The notes under the pieces were generated by a model that saw nothing but the letters and a program-made list of their open reading frames with translations, ran no database searches and was not told where the DNA came from. A program made the translations under genes and the position numbers. Positions 8,317 to 17,090 of a stretch of DNA of 64,000 nucleotides are shown here, piece by piece. The DNA lies in contig JAHREW010000012.1 in NCBI GenBank assembly GCA_020883125.1, positions 90,020 through 154,019 of the forward strand, given 5' to 3'. Position 1 is the stretch's first letter; each line of letters opens with the position of its first letter. Origin of the DNA: Microcoleus sp. CAWBG506 (GTDB taxonomy: Bacteria; Cyanobacteriota; Cyanobacteriia; Cyanobacteriales; Microcoleaceae).

Positions 8317-10242
8317 ATGAATTTTGAGATTAAATTTTTGATAGCACAGGCTAACTCTACTCCAGTTCTCGCTCAAACCCAGAGGAGAACCCAGCAACCC
8401 ACACCCTTATCATCAATCGACTTAGGCGGTCTCTTCCAACAATACAATAACCCGGATGGATATCTAACAATAGGAGCGCTGATATTCCTCCTCTTACTGT
8501 CTCGGTTTCTGGGAAATGGAAAGGGCAAAATTACCACTGGGAAAGTGTGCGGAACTTCCGAAAAAATGGCAGCCACTCAGCTTGCCTTGAAACAAATTAA
8601 GGAGCGCAAACACAATAAAGTCACGCTATGGTGTGGCAGCCCTCGCTATTGGTGGAAAGGCAAAAAACTTAGAGGTTTTGTTACCACTATTCAGACAGCT
8701 TTTGGTTCTTCTCCCACTGTTTGGCTCCCTCATGCAGAACGGTCAACTTTAGTAATTGGAGCGCCTGGGTCGGGTAAAACTTTTTCTACAATTGATAGAG
8801 CGCTAGAAAGTGCAATGGTGCAAGGATTTCCGATTATTCTCTACGATAAGAAAGGAGATCAGCTCAAACTCCACGCACCGATGGCAGCGCGGTATGGCTA
8901 TCAAGTGTGGGTATTTGCACCAGGAGAAGCCTATTCAGGCATCATTAATCCCCTCGACTTTATGAAGTCTCCTCAAGATTCGGTCATGGCTGGGGAAATT
9001 GGTCAGGTTATTAATAGGAATGCGAGTTCAGGTAATGGAAAAAGTGACGAATTTTTCTCAAAAGCTGGAGACTTATTGGCTAAAGCACTCCTTCAATTAG
9101 TCAAGGCTTCTAGGTATCCAGACATGGCAATGCTCTATGCAATTTTGAGGTTGCCAAATTTGGTAAAGCGGATTGACTATGCGGTTCAATCCCGTCAAAT
9201 TGATGAGTGGGTTGCCACCAGCTTCAACCAGTTTTTGAGTGCTAAAGAAGCAGAAAAAACTATTTCTGGAATTCTGACAACGGCGGCGGGAACCTTCAGC
9301 AGTTTTATCCAAGCTGACCTGTTGCGAGCCTTTTTGGGAAAGTCGGACATCCCAACGAAAATACAAGGCCGACAGATGATTGTTTTCAAATTAGATGACG
9401 AGCGGCGCTCCGTTGTGGGGCCTCTACTAGCAGCAGCAATTCACCTGCTTGTTGTGTCCAATTTAAGCCGCCCTCGGAAAGATCCACTGGTTATTTCACT
9501 CGATGAATTTCCTTCTCTTCGATTGGATCGGATGCCGCAATGGATTAACGAATATCGCTCGAACGGAGCTTGTTTTATTTTAGGAATTCAGAGTTTGGAG
9601 CAACTGTACGAAGGGTACGGAGAGAAAATGGGGGCGGCGATCGCGTCTGCTTGTAGCACTCACATTTTATTCAATCCGGGTAACACTGACACTGCCAAAA
9701 AATACTCCGATCGCTACGGAGAAAAAGAAGTTTTGCTCAAAAGCAAGTCCACCAGCCGTTCAATGGGCGGCCAATCTCAAAGCAATCAATCTATTAGTTG
9801 GAACGAGTCGCTTCAAAAAATGCCGCTGTTTTCGGTGGACGAAATTTTGCGGTTCCCCCAGGGACGGTGTGTAATTACGAACCCCGGCTACAGTTCCGGC
9901 GGCGAGGGGTCAATTCCTTATGCGCTGACCATACCCATTCCCAAAGCCGATTTGCAGCGGCAAAGCGAGAGCGAGGCTCTCTGGGATACGGAGGTCAGGT
10001 TCCGGCTGGAGAGTCGTATCAAGACGGCCAGCCTCGAACAGTTAACTGCTACTCTGTACGATCGCATTGAGGAAGCAGAACGGATGCTGCCTCTGCCAGA
10101 CGCCGGAGGTAACGTTCCATCCCAATCGCCGGTGCCGCCAGCTTCAGGCAATAAATTTGGCTCTGACCCGCTAGACTCAGTTGTCCGTAAAACAGGGCGT
10201 TCCAGGCGGGTTTTTGCCACTGGCAGTATTGGCAAGCGCTAG
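8317..10242 (+). CDS. Type IV secretion/conjugation coupling ATPase (VirD4/TraD/TraG family)
   Basis: A roughly 641-residue inner-membrane ATPase that would deliver DNA (or protein) substrate to a type IV secretion channel. One membrane segment is seen at about residues 50-65 (LTIGALIFLLLLSRFL). Walker A is GAPGSGKT (148-155) and Walker B LVISLDEF (about 391-398), followed by the TraG/TraD C-terminal signature with SRSMGGQSQSNQS and the nucleotide-sensing region. The length is normal for VirD4/TraG. The start at 8317 (MNFEIKF) is preferred over an upstream TTG at 8278. No relaxase or VirB channel genes lie in the window, so the rest of the transfer system must be elsewhere or absent. Confidence 0.85.
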   Translation: MNFEIKFLIAQANSTPVLAQTQRRTQQPTPLSSIDLGGLFQQYNNPDGYLTIGALIFLLLLSRFLGNGKGKITTGKVCGTSEKMAATQLALKQIKERKHNKVTLWCGSPRYWWKGKKLRGFVTTIQTAFGSSPTVWLPHAERSTLVIGAPGSGKTFSTIDRALESAMVQGFPIILYDKKGDQLKLHAPMAARYGYQVWVFAPGEAYSGIINPLDFMKSPQDSVMAGEIGQVINRNASSGNGKSDEFFSKAGDLLAKALLQLVKASRYPDMAMLYAILRLPNLVKRIDYAVQSRQIDEWVATSFNQFLSAKEAEKTISGILTTAAGTFSSFIQADLLRAFLGKSDIPTKIQGRQMIVFKLDDERRSVVGPLLAAAIHLLVVSNLSRPRKDPLVISLDEFPSLRLDRMPQWINEYRSNGACFILGIQSLEQLYEGYGEKMGAAIASACSTHILFNPGNTDTAKKYSDRYGEKEVLLKSKSTSRSMGGQSQSNQSISWNESLQKMPLFSVDEILRFPQGRCVITNPGYSSGGEGSIPYALTIPIPKADLQRQSESEALWDTEVRFRLESRIKTASLEQLTATLYDRIEEAERMLPLPDAGGNVPSQSPVPPASGNKFGSDPLDSVVRKTGRSRRVFATGSIGKR

Positions 10243-10258
10243 CGGGAGTGTGGGAGCC

Positions 10259-10276
10259 AATGGAAAATTTTCCATT
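10259..10276. repeat. 18-base perfect palindrome AATGGAAAATTTTCCATT
   Basis: This palindrome lies 17 bases after the coupling-protein stop codon. Its 16-base core recurs inside parB at 24415-24430. Two copies, one within parB, fit the placement of partition sites (parS); the assignment is inference. Confidence 0.4.
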
Positions 10277-10350
10277 CGCCTTGACCTAGAAGTTGGGATC
10301 GATTCGGATTCTTCAGCCGCGATCGCATTCTGAGCGGCTGCGACAATAGT

Positions 10351-10977
10351 CTAAATCTCTACCTCTGGAATTCCCTCAATGTCGAAATGAGTGAGGGACG
10401 CGATCGCAGGCGGTGATGTTCTTCGAGTAGCAACAGGCGAGCTCGCCTGTCCTGCCAGCGCGGACGCGAGCCAGTCTTTGGCTTGTGCGTGTTGCCGGCT
10501 GTCCCAACTGAGTTCGCGCCTCGTCCCCGGATGGGCTGGGTGCAGTGCTAACACGGTCAGCTTGATATTTTCTGGCGGCAGCGAGAGAGATTCGGCTGCT
10601 GTCCACAATTTTACTCGGTCAGACCAATTTAAGGCTGGATGGCGGATTGCCCATTCAATTAAATGGACGGATTGAGGTTCAAGAAAAGCTGCATTGGCGT
10701 TGATTTGCACGCATACATCTTTATTAAGCCTAGCGCTAAACTGAGTATCGACTAAGAATTTAGGAGGTTCCCATTCAAATACCTCTGGAAATAGCAAGCT
10801 AACTTCCATAATCCACTTATCCATTTTTTGATTCGCAAGTAGCAGGGGTTCAGTGGGGAGTTTCAAAAAAGTTTGTTTCATTATTAGTTGAAATTCCTCT
10901 TGTTTCAATTCAATGGGAACTGCTAGTTGTGTGGGATTGGCTAGAAAACTTAAATCAGTGAGGGTGATTAATTGCAT
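10351..10977 (-). CDS. Hypothetical protein
   Basis: A 208-residue protein without recognisable domains. The first 150 residues look globular (KMDKWIMEVSLLFPEVFEWEPP, then LIEWAIRHPALNWSDRVKLWTAAE). The C-terminal 50 residues are Ala/Ser/Arg rich and likely disordered. Base composition rises in GC in that tail compared with the N-terminal part, which may reflect a repeat insertion. It is convergent with the coupling-protein gene and separated from it by 108 bases containing the palindrome at 10259. Confidence 0.5.
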   Translation of the reverse strand: MQLITLTDLSFLANPTQLAVPIELKQEEFQLIMKQTFLKLPTEPLLLANQKMDKWIMEVSLLFPEVFEWEPPKFLVDTQFSARLNKDVCVQINANAAFLEPQSVHLIEWAIRHPALNWSDRVKLWTAAESLSLPPENIKLTVLALHPAHPGTRRELSWDSRQHAQAKDWLASALAGQASSPVATRRTSPPAIASLTHFDIEGIPEVEI

Positions 10978-11199
10978 AGGTGGGTAAGGCAGTTACAGCT
11001 TACCCAGAGGGCGCGGCGTTAGTCGCGTGCACGCTGTTGATTAATAATGAACATTTGGGTTATAAAAATTTTATAAATAACAGGTTAGTGAGTATATATA
11101 TCTTGCAAAATCAGAAACTGATTAAAATTTAATGATAACAAATACTTCGATTTTGTGAAAAGTAGCATCGTGGGGCAATGCTAGCACTTGCATCAAAAC

Positions 11200-11225
11200 C
11201 CTGACGGGGTTGTCACCCCGTCAGG
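11200..11225. repeat. Perfect 11-bp stem hairpin
   Basis: CCTGACGGGGT (11200-11210) and ACCCCGTCAGG (11215-11225) with a TGTC loop. No T tract follows on either strand, so it may be a dispersed palindromic repeat rather than a terminator. It overlaps the end of a recombinase remnant. Confidence 0.5.
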
Positions 11226-11395
11226 CAATTCACTCTCCGTTGGGTATCGTTGAGGCTACTGTGCAACAATGGGTAAATAGAAAGCGCAGCGACGGCTCCG
11301 CAAACCTGTTCCGGCTTCACTTTCCAATACCGCTGCAACTGTTCTAAGTTAAGGTGTCTGAAGATTTCTTGGGCGATCGCAGTCCCGTTAATTGA
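11213..11395 (-). pseudogene. Tyrosine recombinase C-terminal remnant
   Basis: Reading the minus strand gives TAIAQEIFRHLNLEQLQRYW followed by KVKPEQV. This aligns with MEISGHKNLSSLQRYLEV and QPEQLVKAL in the recombinase at 53265-53825. The catalytic tyrosine block (LQRYW) is kept, but the histidine of GH is replaced and the rest of the domain is missing. It lies at the downstream edge of the 12-kb AT-rich operon. It could be the scar of the integrase event that brought the operon in, or an unrelated decaying copy. Confidence 0.45.
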
Positions 11396-11546
11396 TCATT
11401 TATGACAACTTAAGACTTAATTGTAAGCGTCCTCCTTCCCCTTTTCTCTGCACCTATATGGGTCGTCAAGATACCACTAGTGGAAATTCTTTCGATTAAG
11501 TTATGATTGAACGGCTTGGCTATAACTACCAGATGAACTTGCTCAT
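11396..11546. other. Non-coding stretch after the biosynthetic-like operon
   Basis: No gene or clear terminator hairpin is seen between the recombinase remnant and the last gene of the operon. The sequence changes from HIP1-containing plasmid DNA to AT-rich operon DNA here. Confidence 0.35.
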
Positions 11547-12305
11547 CTAAATGCCGAAATCAGTAGCTTTAGCCATTATTTCTGATAGGGTAGCTGTATC
11601 ACAGTTTCTAGCACAAAAATGCAATAAAATAGATTGTGGTAAAATTGAAGTGAGCAAGTGCCTACATTTAAAGCGATCATACAGCATAGGATAAACAATC
11701 CAATATTCAGGTATGGGTTTGCATTTGACAATTTCTCTGTAAATAATGGCATTGAAAGGAGGTTGGTCGAAGGCATAGTCCCATTTATATCTGTCAATCT
11801 CATATTTCCAAGCCTCTATAAAAACTTTTATTAACAGGCTTGGACAACAAAAAAAACCACTATTAGAACCTCGGACATTTTGATGATTAGCAATTCCTTT
11901 TTCATCTTCAGTTAAACATTCTCCCATCCACCTTCCAGTAATACTATGGAATTTAGCAGGAAGAGTTGGCAATTCAGAATAAATTAAATGATCTTGGCAA
12001 TAATCAAAGATATTTTTTATAGGTTTAACGCATATGGTATCAACATCTAGATACATAATCTTTTGATATCTTGATATATCAATCAGACTTAAGCAATCCA
12101 CCTTCCAGTATTTTGAACATTGAGAATCTTGATAGTTTGCTTGATATAAAGTAACATTTAAACTAGGGTCGAAAGAAATATCATCCGTAACTAGCAAAAT
12201 ATCACCTGTATATTTCCCAGCATTTCTTAAAGATTGAATGCAAAGTTTTGCTAAATTCCAATAAGGTTGCCCAAGAGCAATCAAATATATTAATGTAGCA
12301 CTCAT
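11547..12305 (-). CDS. Glycosyltransferase, GT-A fold (GT8-like)
   Basis: A 252-residue protein with the GT-A nucleotide-sugar transferase layout: N-terminal Rossmann-like strand (LIYLIALGQPYW), a KIMYLDVDTICVKP motif (residues about 83-96) with the metal-binding DxD, and a C-terminal HF motif near the end. The start at 12305 is chosen because AGGAGG lies 7 bases upstream; a longer frame reaching 12452 would run back over the preceding gene. It is the last gene of the operon and overlaps nothing. It probably adds a sugar to the operon product. It is a different branch from the GT just upstream (low visible similarity apart from the DxD core). Confidence 0.75.
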   Translation of the reverse strand: MSATLIYLIALGQPYWNLAKLCIQSLRNAGKYTGDILLVTDDISFDPSLNVTLYQANYQDSQCSKYWKVDCLSLIDISRYQKIMYLDVDTICVKPIKNIFDYCQDHLIYSELPTLPAKFHSITGRWMGECLTEDEKGIANHQNVRGSNSGFFCCPSLLIKVFIEAWKYEIDRYKWDYAFDQPPFNAIIYREIVKCKPIPEYWIVYPMLYDRFKCRHLLTSILPQSILLHFCARNCDTATLSEIMAKATDFGI

Positions 12306-12322
12306 AATATATCCTCCTGAGA

Positions 12323-13150
12323 TTAAAGATGTTCTAGAGGGGGAATCTGTGGCAAGCCATTTTCTCCCACAATATCTAACCATTGATATATATAGTGTGA
12401 ATGTAAAATTCGTACATTCTGCCACAAACCTTGTCTTTCCATTTCTTTCCACATTCTCCCCGTTCCATTATATAACGTATTAGGCATGACACCAATAGCT
12501 ATATCCAAGCTTTTTTTGTGATGCTCATCTCTTATTATCTGATTGAGAATTGTTTGATCATTGAAACCTCCTGCCCAAGACCATTTACCCATATAACGTC
12601 TTTCTCCAACAGAGACTTCAGCAAACTTACGCCACCACGTTTGGAAGAATTGACGAGTTACATCGGAAGCTTTAAAAGCAATAACTCCGGAGTTATATAC
12701 AGAAGGATTAGTTAGCTGAATCAACTTTTCAGGTTTACGTCTTTCTCCTAGAAATTCGGAACTAGAAAATTCTACCTTAGAGTCGTTGGTTAAAACAATA
12801 TCAGAACAGCTTAAATAATCAAAGACCGGACTAATATCACCTTTTACATAAGTGTCTGCATCCAAATAAAAATTAAATTCATATGGAAAATTCATCTGTC
12901 CTAACACATTAGCTTTAATAGCAATCATTCTATCAGTTTCTAAGAAAAAATATTCTATTTCACGTCTATTATTTAAAATAACAACATCATCAAAATCATC
13001 AAAACTTGAAAAGGCTGAAGAAATTACTGAATCTGTAAAAAGAGTAGATGGAAACCCTGGACTATTTCGTTTTAGGCTTTTGGCAGAAATAGTAGCCTCA
13101 TTCAAACTCTTTTCACCATAAGCTATGTAAATAATACCTATTTTGTTCAT
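12323..13150 (-). CDS. Glycosyltransferase, GT-A fold with DxD motif
   Basis: A 275-residue GT-A type protein: GIIYIAYGEKSL at the N terminus, EFNFYLDADTYVKGD (DxD metal site, residues about 91-105), an NSGVIAF acceptor-side motif, FNDQTILNQ and an ILHSHYIYQW C-terminal His motif. These are features of nucleotide-diphospho-sugar transferases acting on small acceptors or surface glycans. It lies 17 bases upstream of the second GT on the same strand. The codons are AT-rich like most of this operon. Donor and acceptor are unknown. Confidence 0.75.
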   Translation of the reverse strand: MNKIGIIYIAYGEKSLNEATISAKSLKRNSPGFPSTLFTDSVISSAFSSFDDFDDVVILNNRREIEYFFLETDRMIAIKANVLGQMNFPYEFNFYLDADTYVKGDISPVFDYLSCSDIVLTNDSKVEFSSSEFLGERRKPEKLIQLTNPSVYNSGVIAFKASDVTRQFFQTWWRKFAEVSVGERRYMGKWSWAGGFNDQTILNQIIRDEHHKKSLDIAIGVMPNTLYNGTGRMWKEMERQGLWQNVRILHSHYIYQWLDIVGENGLPQIPPLEHL

Positions 13151-13250
13151 ATAAATATTTTAATTGAAAAACGAGAGTTAATAGATAGATGGATTGTGAA
13201 TACTAAAGTCCCCAAGTATCTTTAGCATTACACTATTTTATGAGAATATC

Positions 13251-14810
13251 TTAACTTTTTGGCAAATAAAGCATTTTGTTTACAACAAAAGCATCAATAT
13301 TTCTAGTTAAGCAAAATTTAACTAAATCACTCATTCTATTTATAAATCCTCTTCTGTTAAAGTTTAATGAAGTATTACATACAACCCCAAATCCTGTTAG
13401 CTTTTTGAACTCAACTAGCAGTCTATATATTTCTGGATTATCGCGCTCATTTACGCTTTGTAATCGTGCGCTATTGTCAATATGTGTAATAGCTTTTAGT
13501 TTGTCTGTCTTCAATCTCTGAAAATAGAGCATATAGGGACTAGATTCATTCCATTCAAAATACTCGGAAACATATTCCTCTATACAAATGGGAGCTATTG
13601 GTCTATATCCTTCCCTCTGTTTTATTTGATTCAGCCTGTCTCTCATCTTTGCATCGAAGGGTGAGGCAAGTATTGATCTGTTTCCCAATGCTCTTGGACC
13701 AATTTCATATTTGCCATTTACCCAAGCTATTACCTTGTTTTGTTTTAAAAGTTCTGCGACTTGTTGATACTCTAGTGAAAACATTTCAAATTTATCCAAA
13801 CAAACCAGATCATCAATAAAATCCTCACCTGCGTAAACATTCCAAGATATTTTAGCTTTTCCTGTGTAATATAATTGAGCGTCTATCGCAGTACCCACAG
13901 CAGAACCTGTATCATTGGTACATGGTGGGATAAAAATATCAGAGAACAATCCAGATTCCTTCCATTTGGTATTCCACTCACAATTCAGACCACAACCCCC
14001 GCTAATCAAAAGTGGCAGTTTCTTGTTTAGCCTAGCTTTAGCAAAAGAATAAAATTTATCGAATAAAGCATCAGAGAATTTACCTGCTAAATTCTTAAAT
14101 GCTTGGCTCTCGACACCTATATTAACGTAAGGAGACCATCTAATATCTGCTTTTTCTGTTGAAGAAGAAGTCATTTTACGATTAAAGATAAAATTAATTA
14201 ATTTCTGTTCATCTTTAGTTAATGGACTTCTATCAGAGAAACTTGCAAGTGCCATTAGTTTTCCCGCGTTCCCATCGTTAGGACGATTCGTAAGCAAAGT
14301 AGGATCAGCAATGGAGAAGAGAAAAGCATATTTATTACCAGGCCCATCTAATACTTCTCCACATTTTGTTATTTTAATATTTTTATCTATTTCATAAAAA
14401 CTACCAATTTTACCTTCCCATACGAGAGCATAACAGGGTTCTCCTTGATCAAAGGGAGACATACCATAGGCACAGAGAAGATGTGATCTTTCGTGAGTTG
14501 AGGAAAATAATTCTACCTCTTTTCCAAGAAAACTTATTTTTCTTGTTAGGATTCCAGTTTCATTAAACCCAAAATATCCTGATTCAAGAGAGGTGTCAAT
14601 CATATCGTTACAACCTTTCCACCATCCACCGATTGCTAGTACATTAGGAATCTCATTAACATAAGACATTGAATTTAATACAAGGCTAGGGGAGATAGAA
14701 GCATATCTTAAAAACGAATCCTTTTCAGCTTCTAATGAGAATTTTAGTTTAAAATCCTCAATAAAAGCTATCGTACCATCATGCCCGGGTTTAAATGACA
14801 ATATTTCCAT
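13251..14810 (-). CDS. O-carbamoyltransferase (TobZ/NodU/CmcH family)
   Basis: A 519-residue enzyme with both domains of the family. The N-terminal Kae1-like domain has the metal-binding H106-x3-H110 (STHERSH) and SGGCGLNCEWN. The C-terminal YrdC-like domain has the hallmark GPRALGNRSILASP (about 371-384) and REGYRPIAPICIEE. The family transfers a carbamoyl group from carbamoyl phosphate, through carbamoyl-AMP, to a hydroxyl of a sugar or antibiotic (as in tobramycin, nodulation factors and cephamycin). The length is near the family's usual 530-600. It sits in the operon between a radical SAM gene and two glycosyltransferases, so a sugar hydroxyl is the likely target. Confidence 0.85.
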   Translation of the reverse strand: MEILSFKPGHDGTIAFIEDFKLKFSLEAEKDSFLRYASISPSLVLNSMSYVNEIPNVLAIGGWWKGCNDMIDTSLESGYFGFNETGILTRKISFLGKEVELFSSTHERSHLLCAYGMSPFDQGEPCYALVWEGKIGSFYEIDKNIKITKCGEVLDGPGNKYAFLFSIADPTLLTNRPNDGNAGKLMALASFSDRSPLTKDEQKLINFIFNRKMTSSSTEKADIRWSPYVNIGVESQAFKNLAGKFSDALFDKFYSFAKARLNKKLPLLISGGCGLNCEWNTKWKESGLFSDIFIPPCTNDTGSAVGTAIDAQLYYTGKAKISWNVYAGEDFIDDLVCLDKFEMFSLEYQQVAELLKQNKVIAWVNGKYEIGPRALGNRSILASPFDAKMRDRLNQIKQREGYRPIAPICIEEYVSEYFEWNESSPYMLYFQRLKTDKLKAITHIDNSARLQSVNERDNPEIYRLLVEFKKLTGFGVVCNTSLNFNRRGFINRMSDLVKFCLTRNIDAFVVNKMLYLPKS

Positions 14811-14862
14811 ACCTTAATTACTCTACTATTATTGCTTAACTCGCTCTTGAACCGTAAGTTGG

Positions 14863-15792
14863 TTAAACTTTTGTAAAATGTTGTGATGTATACTTTTCGC
14901 AAAAGTAGGGACAATATGATGAATTACACAGCGCGGAATTACTAAGAAAACTGACATTCTTCTGTAGTATATTGCCAAGGGACTCTTTAGAACCACACCT
15001 AAAGACGCTTCCATCAGGCTTCAGTTTTATAAAGTTATAACCCGAACCACATAACCTCCCATGATAATTTAGATTACTGTTTAAAAAACGCTCATCATTA
15101 AACATATCAATTGTTGGTGGTTCACCCATTCTAGTAATTATCGAAATATATTTCAGCCTTGCTTCCCTCAAATATTGAACAATTAGGGTTTTTTCGTTTT
15201 CAGAGTAAGCTTCAGGGTATCTCATTCCCTGATAATTATCTCGCAATGTTTTAGGGATTAGTGATATACCAAAAGACTCAAAGTATTGCGAAATCTCTGA
15301 ATAAATCTTTATTATTGCAGGAGTCATTACTAACGATACTAAGACATTAAATTGTTGAGATTGAAGTCTTTGAACACGATTTATAAAAACATTTAATAAT
15401 GCTTTCTTTTGTCTCTCAAAATAATGTACAGCAGCATTAATATAGTGTACTCGTGCCGGATCAATCTTCTCTGCAAATTCATTAACACACTGATGCGAAA
15501 GGTTAGAGTTAAGCGAAACAAAATGATCTTGGGTTAGTTGTTCACACATCTCAACAAATCCTGGATAAATCGTTGGTTCTCCTCCTGTGATATGAAGTAG
15601 CCATATCTTGCTAGTCGCATTAAAACTCTCTGCCCATTGTTCTGGTGTAGCATAGATATTCAACATGGCACCTAAAGCATCTGGACGAGAAAAACAGTAG
15701 GCACATCGAAAGTTGCAAGTTTTTAGTAATGTCCAATTGGCTTCAATATCGTATTTCATCTCTATCATAAGTTTTAATTCTGAAAGGAACAT
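14863..15792 (-). CDS. Radical SAM protein with C-terminal auxiliary-cluster (SPASM/twitch-like) region
   Basis: A protein of about 300-309 residues. The CxxxCxxC motif C26-NFR-C30-AY-C33 and HITGGEP (SAM-binding) define a canonical radical SAM core. The C-terminal cysteines (RLCGSGYNFIK, FRCGS, ALCNSSYCPYFCEKY) fit an auxiliary iron-sulfur cluster of the SPASM/twitch type. The N terminus is uncertain: ATGs at 15792, 15768 and 15759 are all possible, and the core begins at MKYDIEANW. It follows the flavodoxin-like gene directly. The reaction is unknown; SPASM enzymes commonly oxidise alcohols or modify peptides or sugars. Confidence 0.8.
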   Translation of the reverse strand: MFLSELKLMIEMKYDIEANWTLLKTCNFRCAYCFSRPDALGAMLNIYATPEQWAESFNATSKIWLLHITGGEPTIYPGFVEMCEQLTQDHFVSLNSNLSHQCVNEFAEKIDPARVHYINAAVHYFERQKKALLNVFINRVQRLQSQQFNVLVSLVMTPAIIKIYSEISQYFESFGISLIPKTLRDNYQGMRYPEAYSENEKTLIVQYLREARLKYISIITRMGEPPTIDMFNDERFLNSNLNYHGRLCGSGYNFIKLKPDGSVFRCGSKESLGNILQKNVSFLSNSALCNSSYCPYFCEKYTSQHFTKV

Positions 15793-15794
15793 TA

Positions 15795-16325
15795 CTAATT
15801 GTAAAACTTTAGAGTCAAGTTAGATATTCTTTTGCCAAATTCAAAAGCTCTTTCAGCATCTTCAGTTGAAAATAGAGATCCATGCTTCTCTATTCTTTGA
15901 GTCTTTACACCTAGACCATTGAAAAAATCGGTATTTATTTTAGTTTTTGCATTGCCGACTATAATCATGCCATGCATCAACATAAAATGATTCAACATAT
16001 TGAGAGCTAGAACCTTATCACCACAAATACCTCCCGAAACAGTGAAACTGGCTCCTATTTTATTCGATAGAGATTGATTTTCCCAGAAACTAAGGGTTGA
16101 CTCCATATATGCTTTCATTTTTGAACTGATGTTTGCAAAATAAGTAGGACATCCAATAATGATACTGTGGCAATCAGGTAAAATATCTATACTCACCTGA
16201 TCTATTGAACCAATAATAGCATCAATATCTTGATAAAATAAAACTCCTCGCTGAATTTCTTGGGCAAGAGCAGCAACATGATTATTCTCTGAATGGTAAA
16301 CAATCGCAATTCGTAAATTTGACAT
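15795..16325 (-). CDS. Flavodoxin / NADPH-dependent FMN reductase-like protein (WrbA-like)
   Basis: A 176-residue flavodoxin-fold protein: LRIAIVYHSENNHVAALA (phosphate-binding loop), IIIGCPTYFANISSKMKAYMES (FMN loop) and a third loop SGGICGDK. The start at 16325 gives MSNLRIAIV, exactly where the fold begins; a frame start at 16409 lies inside the preceding gene. It sits between a methyltransferase and a radical SAM gene in an operon with three radical SAM enzymes, which need an electron donor for the 4Fe-4S cluster. A dedicated reductant role is the natural inference. Confidence 0.75.
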   Translation of the reverse strand: MSNLRIAIVYHSENNHVAALAQEIQRGVLFYQDIDAIIGSIDQVSIDILPDCHSIIIGCPTYFANISSKMKAYMESTLSFWENQSLSNKIGASFTVSGGICGDKVLALNMLNHFMLMHGMIIVGNAKTKINTDFFNGLGVKTQRIEKHGSLFSTEDAERAFEFGKRISNLTLKFYN

Positions 16326-16329
16326 ATAC

Positions 16330-17088
16330 TTATCGAGAGGCACAAACCAATAATCGTTGTCTGTCTTTGCTAACTGCGTTACCTCTTTCATCAGAACTAC
16401 ATTTAACATTAGAAAACCCTATAGCACGAAGTAAATCAGTTATTTCTTTGGGAACGAATGTGCGTTGAACATAATAAAAGTCTTTTTCGCCAGTATGAAT
16501 TGAAACGTACTTTCGCTTAGTTCTTAGAAGAGAGCTTGCATAATCAAGTTCTGCTGATTCTAGTATTGCAGTTCCATCGTCATACAGCCAACGATCGATT
16601 ACAGGATGCCCTAAGAAGAAATCACGATTCACTAAATCAAGGAATATTCCTCCATTAGGCTCTAGCTTTTGATATAAAATCCTCAAGTCGTTAACTATAT
16701 CTCGATCTTCTCCATATCCAAATGCTCCGAAATGTGAGTAAGCAAATTTACAAGAAAAATCAATTTCGGTAAAATCACCGATGATTATTTCAATAGATGA
16801 CTTATAATATTCTAAACTTTTTTTGGCTTCATATATAGACTGCCGATCGATATCTATTCCGATTAAATTATTAAAATCTCGCTTTGCAAACTCTAGTAAG
16901 TGTCTACCAATACCACATCCTAAATCGCATACTCTATCATGTTTTTCTATCTGAAGTAACTTGATGATGTATTCAACTTGATTAGATGAGCGTTCTCGCA
17001 GAGAAACTGTATTTTTTCTATTTAAGCGTAAGATACCATCATCAGGATCATTACTTCCATAATATGACAAAATATTGCTCGTTTCCAT
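16330..17088 (-). CDS. Class I SAM-dependent small-molecule methyltransferase
   Basis: A 252-residue Rossmann methyltransferase: motif I DLGCGIGRHLLEFA (55-68), acidic IGIDIDR, IEIIIGDFTEIDF (motif II) and a long C-terminal beta-rich region. The overall pattern resembles ubiE/sugar methyltransferase types, without DNA or rRNA binding additions. It starts 2 bases after the oxygenase stop and ends 4 bases before the flavodoxin-like start, so it is tightly co-transcribed. It probably O- or N-methylates an intermediate of the operon pathway. Confidence 0.8.
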   Translation of the reverse strand: METSNILSYYGSNDPDDGILRLNRKNTVSLRERSSNQVEYIIKLLQIEKHDRVCDLGCGIGRHLLEFAKRDFNNLIGIDIDRQSIYEAKKSLEYYKSSIEIIIGDFTEIDFSCKFAYSHFGAFGYGEDRDIVNDLRILYQKLEPNGGIFLDLVNRDFFLGHPVIDRWLYDDGTAILESAELDYASSLLRTKRKYVSIHTGEKDFYYVQRTFVPKEITDLLRAIGFSNVKCSSDERGNAVSKDRQRLLVCASR

Positions 17089-17090
17089 AA

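Noticed and set aside
12306..12452. Longer N terminus for the last glycosyltransferase
   Set aside because: It runs back over the preceding gene; the ATG at 12305 has an AGGAGG in the right place and fits the fold start.
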